Below are positions 7,593 through 10,076 of a stretch of DNA of 10,076 nt, piece by piece. Position 1 is the stretch's first letter; each line of letters opens with the position of its first letter. A program made the position numbers and the translations under genes. The notes under the pieces were generated by a model that saw only the letters and a list, made by a program, of their open reading frames with translations, did not search any database and was not told where the DNA came from. The stretch lies in NCBI GenBank assembly GCA_016209155.1, contig JACQWU010000047.1, forward strand, positions 1 through 10,076, read 5' to 3'. This DNA comes from Candidatus Desantisiibacteriota bacterium (GTDB lineage Bacteria; JACRDZ01).

Positions 7593-9179
7593 CTAACTCC
7601 TTTTTATCTTTTTCTTTTCCTTAAAAAGCTTATATTCAATACTATCAACTAAAGCTTCCCAGCTGGCTTCAATAATGTTTTCAGAAACTCCCACTGTCCA
7701 CCAGCTCTCTTCTTTGTCACAGGATTCAATCAGAACCCTTGTTTTAGCTCCGGTTCCGGATTTCTGGTCCAGTACACGCACGCGAAAATCAGAAAGATGC
7801 ATATCATTTAGTTCCGGATAAAATGTCAGCAGAGCTTTTCGCAGTGCCATATCCATGGCATTTACAGGACCATTACCGTCTGATGCTGTATGTACCCCGA
7901 CTCCGCCTACAATAACTTTTATTGTTGCTTCAGAGATTAAACTATTGTCTTCTCTTTTTTCAACAATTACTCTGAATCCTTTGAGATCAAAAAAAGGTTT
8001 ATACTTTCCCTCTGCTTCCATTAAAAACAACTTAAATGAAGCATCAGCTCCTTCAAACTGCATTCCTCTTTCATGTTCAAAATCTTTGATTTTTAACAAA
8101 ATCTTTTTAATATTCTCGCTGTTCTCGCTAAAATCAAAACCAAGTTCTCTTGCTTTTAAAAAAATATTACTTTTACCTGCAAGCTCGGAGACAAGAATTC
8201 TTTGAATATTTCCGACAAGTTCAGGTGAAATATGTTCATAAAGCTTTGAATTTTTGCGTATAGCATTAACATGTATTCCTGCTTTATGAGCAAAAGCGCT
8301 CAATCCGACATAAGGAATGTCATCACGCGGAACAAGGTTTGCTATTTCACTTATCTCCCGTGATATGATTGTAAGCTTTTTTAAATTTTTTGATGATATA
8401 CACTTATATCCGAGTTTGAGCTCAAGATTAGGTATAATAGAACAAAGATTTGCATTCCCGCATCGTTCTCCATAACCATTAATAGTACCCTGAACATGAG
8501 TGCATCCCATTTGCACGGCAATTATACTGTTAGCTACAGCATTATCAGAATCATTATGAGCATGAATACCCAGTGTAATATCAGGAAATTTTGATTTAAC
8601 GGACGCTATTATGTCTTTTAATTCAAGAGGTAAAGTACCTCCGTTAGTATCACACAAACATAATACTCTTGCACCCGATTCTTTCGCTGAATTAAGTACA
8701 CTAATTGCATATTCAGGATTGGATTTATACCCATCAAAAAAATGTTCGGCATCAAAAAATACTTTTATCCTGTTTTTTTTGAGATAAGCAATGCTTTCGC
8801 GTATAATTCTAAGATTTTCTTCAAGTGTGGTCTTAAGCGCATCTTTAACATGGAAATCCCATGTTTTTCCAAAAATTGTCACAATTTCAGTCTTACTTTT
8901 AATTAATCCCTTTATATTAGCATCATCTTCAACCTTATTACCGGGTTTACATGTACTGCCAAATGCTGCAATTTTTATATTTGTGAATCTTTTTTTCCTT
9001 ATTTCTTTAAAAAAATCTTCGTCTTTAGGATTTGAGCCGGGCCACCCGCCTTCAATAAATCCTATTCCAAGTTCATCTAATTTATCAGCAATACGCAGTT
9101 TATCTTCAAGTGAAAATGAAATTCCCTCACCTTGAGCCCCATCTCGCAATGTGGTATCGTAAATTGTTATTTCTGTCAT
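7593..9179 (-). CDS. cimA: (R)-citramalate synthase
   Basis: It condenses pyruvate with acetyl-CoA to give (R)-citramalate (EC 2.3.3.21), the first step of threonine-independent isoleucine synthesis; the following steps use LeuCD and LeuB. The N-terminal TIM barrel of the DRE-TIM (HMGL-like) family shows DTTLRDG at 8-14, EGGWPGSNPKD (43-53), CDTNGG (176-181), the metal-binding HAH at 206-208 and GYGERCGN (235-242). Residues ~390-520 form a LeuA-type C-terminal dimerisation/regulatory domain (GVGVHTASDGNGPVNA), which in relatives binds the feedback inhibitor, here presumably isoleucine. The 528-residue length and the motif EGGWPGSNPKD match the longer citramalate-synthase clade and not 2-isopropylmalate or homocitrate synthase; substrate is inferred from family. 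A good AAGGA ribosome site lies six bases upstream of the ATG and overlaps the preceding stop codon (TAAGGA), implying coupling. Confidence 0.93.
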   Translation of the reverse strand: MTEITIYDTTLRDGAQGEGISFSLEDKLRIADKLDELGIGFIEGGWPGSNPKDEDFFKEIRKKRFTNIKIAAFGSTCKPGNKVEDDANIKGLIKSKTEIVTIFGKTWDFHVKDALKTTLEENLRIIRESIAYLKKNRIKVFFDAEHFFDGYKSNPEYAISVLNSAKESGARVLCLCDTNGGTLPLELKDIIASVKSKFPDITLGIHAHNDSDNAVANSIIAVQMGCTHVQGTINGYGERCGNANLCSIIPNLELKLGYKCISSKNLKKLTIISREISEIANLVPRDDIPYVGLSAFAHKAGIHVNAIRKNSKLYEHISPELVGNIQRILVSELAGKSNIFLKARELGFDFSENSENIKKILLKIKDFEHERGMQFEGADASFKLFLMEAEGKYKPFFDLKGFRVIVEKREDNSLISEATIKVIVGGVGVHTASDGNGPVNAMDMALRKALLTFYPELNDMHLSDFRVRVLDQKSGTGAKTRVLIESCDKEESWWTVGVSENIIEASWEALVDSIEYKLFKEKKKIKRS

Positions 9180-9188
9180 AGGTTTTCC

Positions 9189-10076
9189 TTATTCAAAAAG
9201 ATAATTTAGACCAAAAATATAACCATAGTCATAACCCCATGGCAGATTATCTCGAAGTTTATATGATATAGAACTATAAAAAACCGTATTAGGCGTGATT
9301 TTAAATTTAACCATGGGAGAAAAATCTATACCATCATATTGTTCTCCAAAAACTTCGCCGGAAGATGTTTTAGGTTTAAAATAATAACTTCCGATTAATT
9401 CTCCTCCCGCAGTGATTTTAGTACTAAAAGGATATGTTACCGCAAGACGACATGCAATTGCATCCCCCGGATAATATTGGAATGAATTTCCGGTACGTTC
9501 ATTAATAGTACTTGTTATTCCATAATAGCTATACCCGATATTTCCCATAAAAAATGATTTCATAATTTTTTGAGAAAAACTAAATCCTAAATATACAACT
9601 GTTCCGTTTGAACTTACTTTTTCTTCATAACCTGTTGGCAGCATTAAAATATTATTGACAGCTAATTTAAAATTATTTGATTCTTTTGATAATTGATAAT
9701 TACTTTGAATCCACACCTGCGCGAGATCTCTATATGTATTTGTTATGTTTTCTATTGTATCAGTTTTTTCATCAATTCTGCTATTTTTATTAGTATCTGT
9801 CCACGTAAAATATTTTTCTTCAATAAAAAAATCATTTATATATAGTGACAGGGTCATTTTATCAGTAACACCATGACTTACAAAATAACTTTTTCCGACT
9901 TCATATTTACGAAAATTATATTTGCCTTCATTTATAAAAGCTGTTCGTAAATCAAATCCTTTGTAAGCTACAAAATTAAGATATTGATAAATAAAGCCAG
10001 CCCCTGTTTTACCTTTTTCCATCACACTGCCGCTTTGTGTTCGAACCGCATCGAGGTTCTCTTCTTCGGCATCGCC
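9189..10076 (-). CDS. Outer-membrane beta-barrel protein, 5' end beyond the window
   Basis: The visible 295 residues are mostly alternating hydrophobic/polar strands rich in Tyr, Phe and Gly, for example VVYLGFSFSQKI, FFMGNIGYSYYGI and TVFYSSISYKL. They end with the aromatic GLNYLFE, as expected of an outer-membrane barrel of about 10-14 strands. The pattern resembles the MetA-pathway phenol-degradation-type (Phenol_MetA_deg) or generic transporter barrels. A GTG at 10025 could be read as the start, but the frame stays open to the window edge. The upstream residues (NLDAVRTQSGSVMEKGK) look like the barrel's usual entry segment, so the gene is probably longer and its signal peptide lies outside. 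There is no ribosome site before the GTG. The loop TWTDTNKNSRIDEKTD resembles an EF-hand/dockerin calcium loop. The stop is nine bases before cimA, suggesting one operon. Substrate unknown. Confidence 0.75.
   Translation of the reverse strand, partial: GDAEEENLDAVRTQSGSVMEKGKTGAGFIYQYLNFVAYKGFDLRTAFINEGKYNFRKYEVGKSYFVSHGVTDKMTLSLYINDFFIEEKYFTWTDTNKNSRIDEKTDTIENITNTYRDLAQVWIQSNYQLSKESNNFKLAVNNILMLPTGYEEKVSSNGTVVYLGFSFSQKIMKSFFMGNIGYSYYGITSTINERTGNSFQYYPGDAIACRLAVTYPFSTKITAGGELIGSYYFKPKTSSGEVFGEQYDGIDFSPMVKFKITPNTVFYSSISYKLRDNLPWGYDYGYIFGLNYLFE

Noticed and set aside
7855-8205. Plus-strand open frame opposite cimA
   Set aside because: Shadow of the regulatory-domain region of citramalate synthase; its composition follows the complementary codons.
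10020-10025. GTG/ATG at 10025-10020 as the true start of the barrel gene
   Set aside because: There is no Shine-Dalgarno sequence or signal peptide, the frame continues to the window edge, and the upstream residues fit the usual barrel entry segment.

Overview
The window is AT-rich DNA from a bacterium that appears to have an outer membrane. It carries a beta-barrel protein, several exported proteins and a TPR protein ending in S-layer homology (SLH) modules. No rRNA, tRNA, CRISPR array or insertion sequence is visible, so the lineage stays open. An uncultured diderm with SLH-type surface proteins is the best inference.

Layout from right to left, because most genes are on the minus strand: an outer-membrane barrel running off the right edge (9189 to 10076), a citramalate synthase (7593-9179), valyl-tRNA synthetase (4935-7583) and an exported TPR-SLH protein (2957-4924). 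These four are 9-10 nt apart and look like one transcription unit with its promoter beyond the right edge. Next comes a plus-strand island (1604-2951). It holds a DEAD-box RNA helicase gene broken by a short internal deletion, followed directly by the last ~30 codons of an otherwise missing MmcQ/YjbR-family gene. Both are relics or assembly-damaged copies, and the helicase is richer in G+C than the TPR gene beside it. To the left, a second minus-strand unit starts from a near-consensus promoter (1412-1439). It encodes an exported protein that joins a CsgG/LpoB-like domain to a Cache-type sensor domain (116-1387), then the first 32 codons of another exported protein (1-96).

Citramalate synthase opens the pyruvate route to isoleucine, and ValRS charges tRNA with another branched-chain amino acid, so the first unit mixes branched-chain amino-acid functions with envelope proteins. 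The features most worth a second look are the CsgG-like/Cache fusion with no visible output domain, the helicase deletion, and the YjbR remnant fused to the helicase tail. No complete new defence or mobile system is evident.
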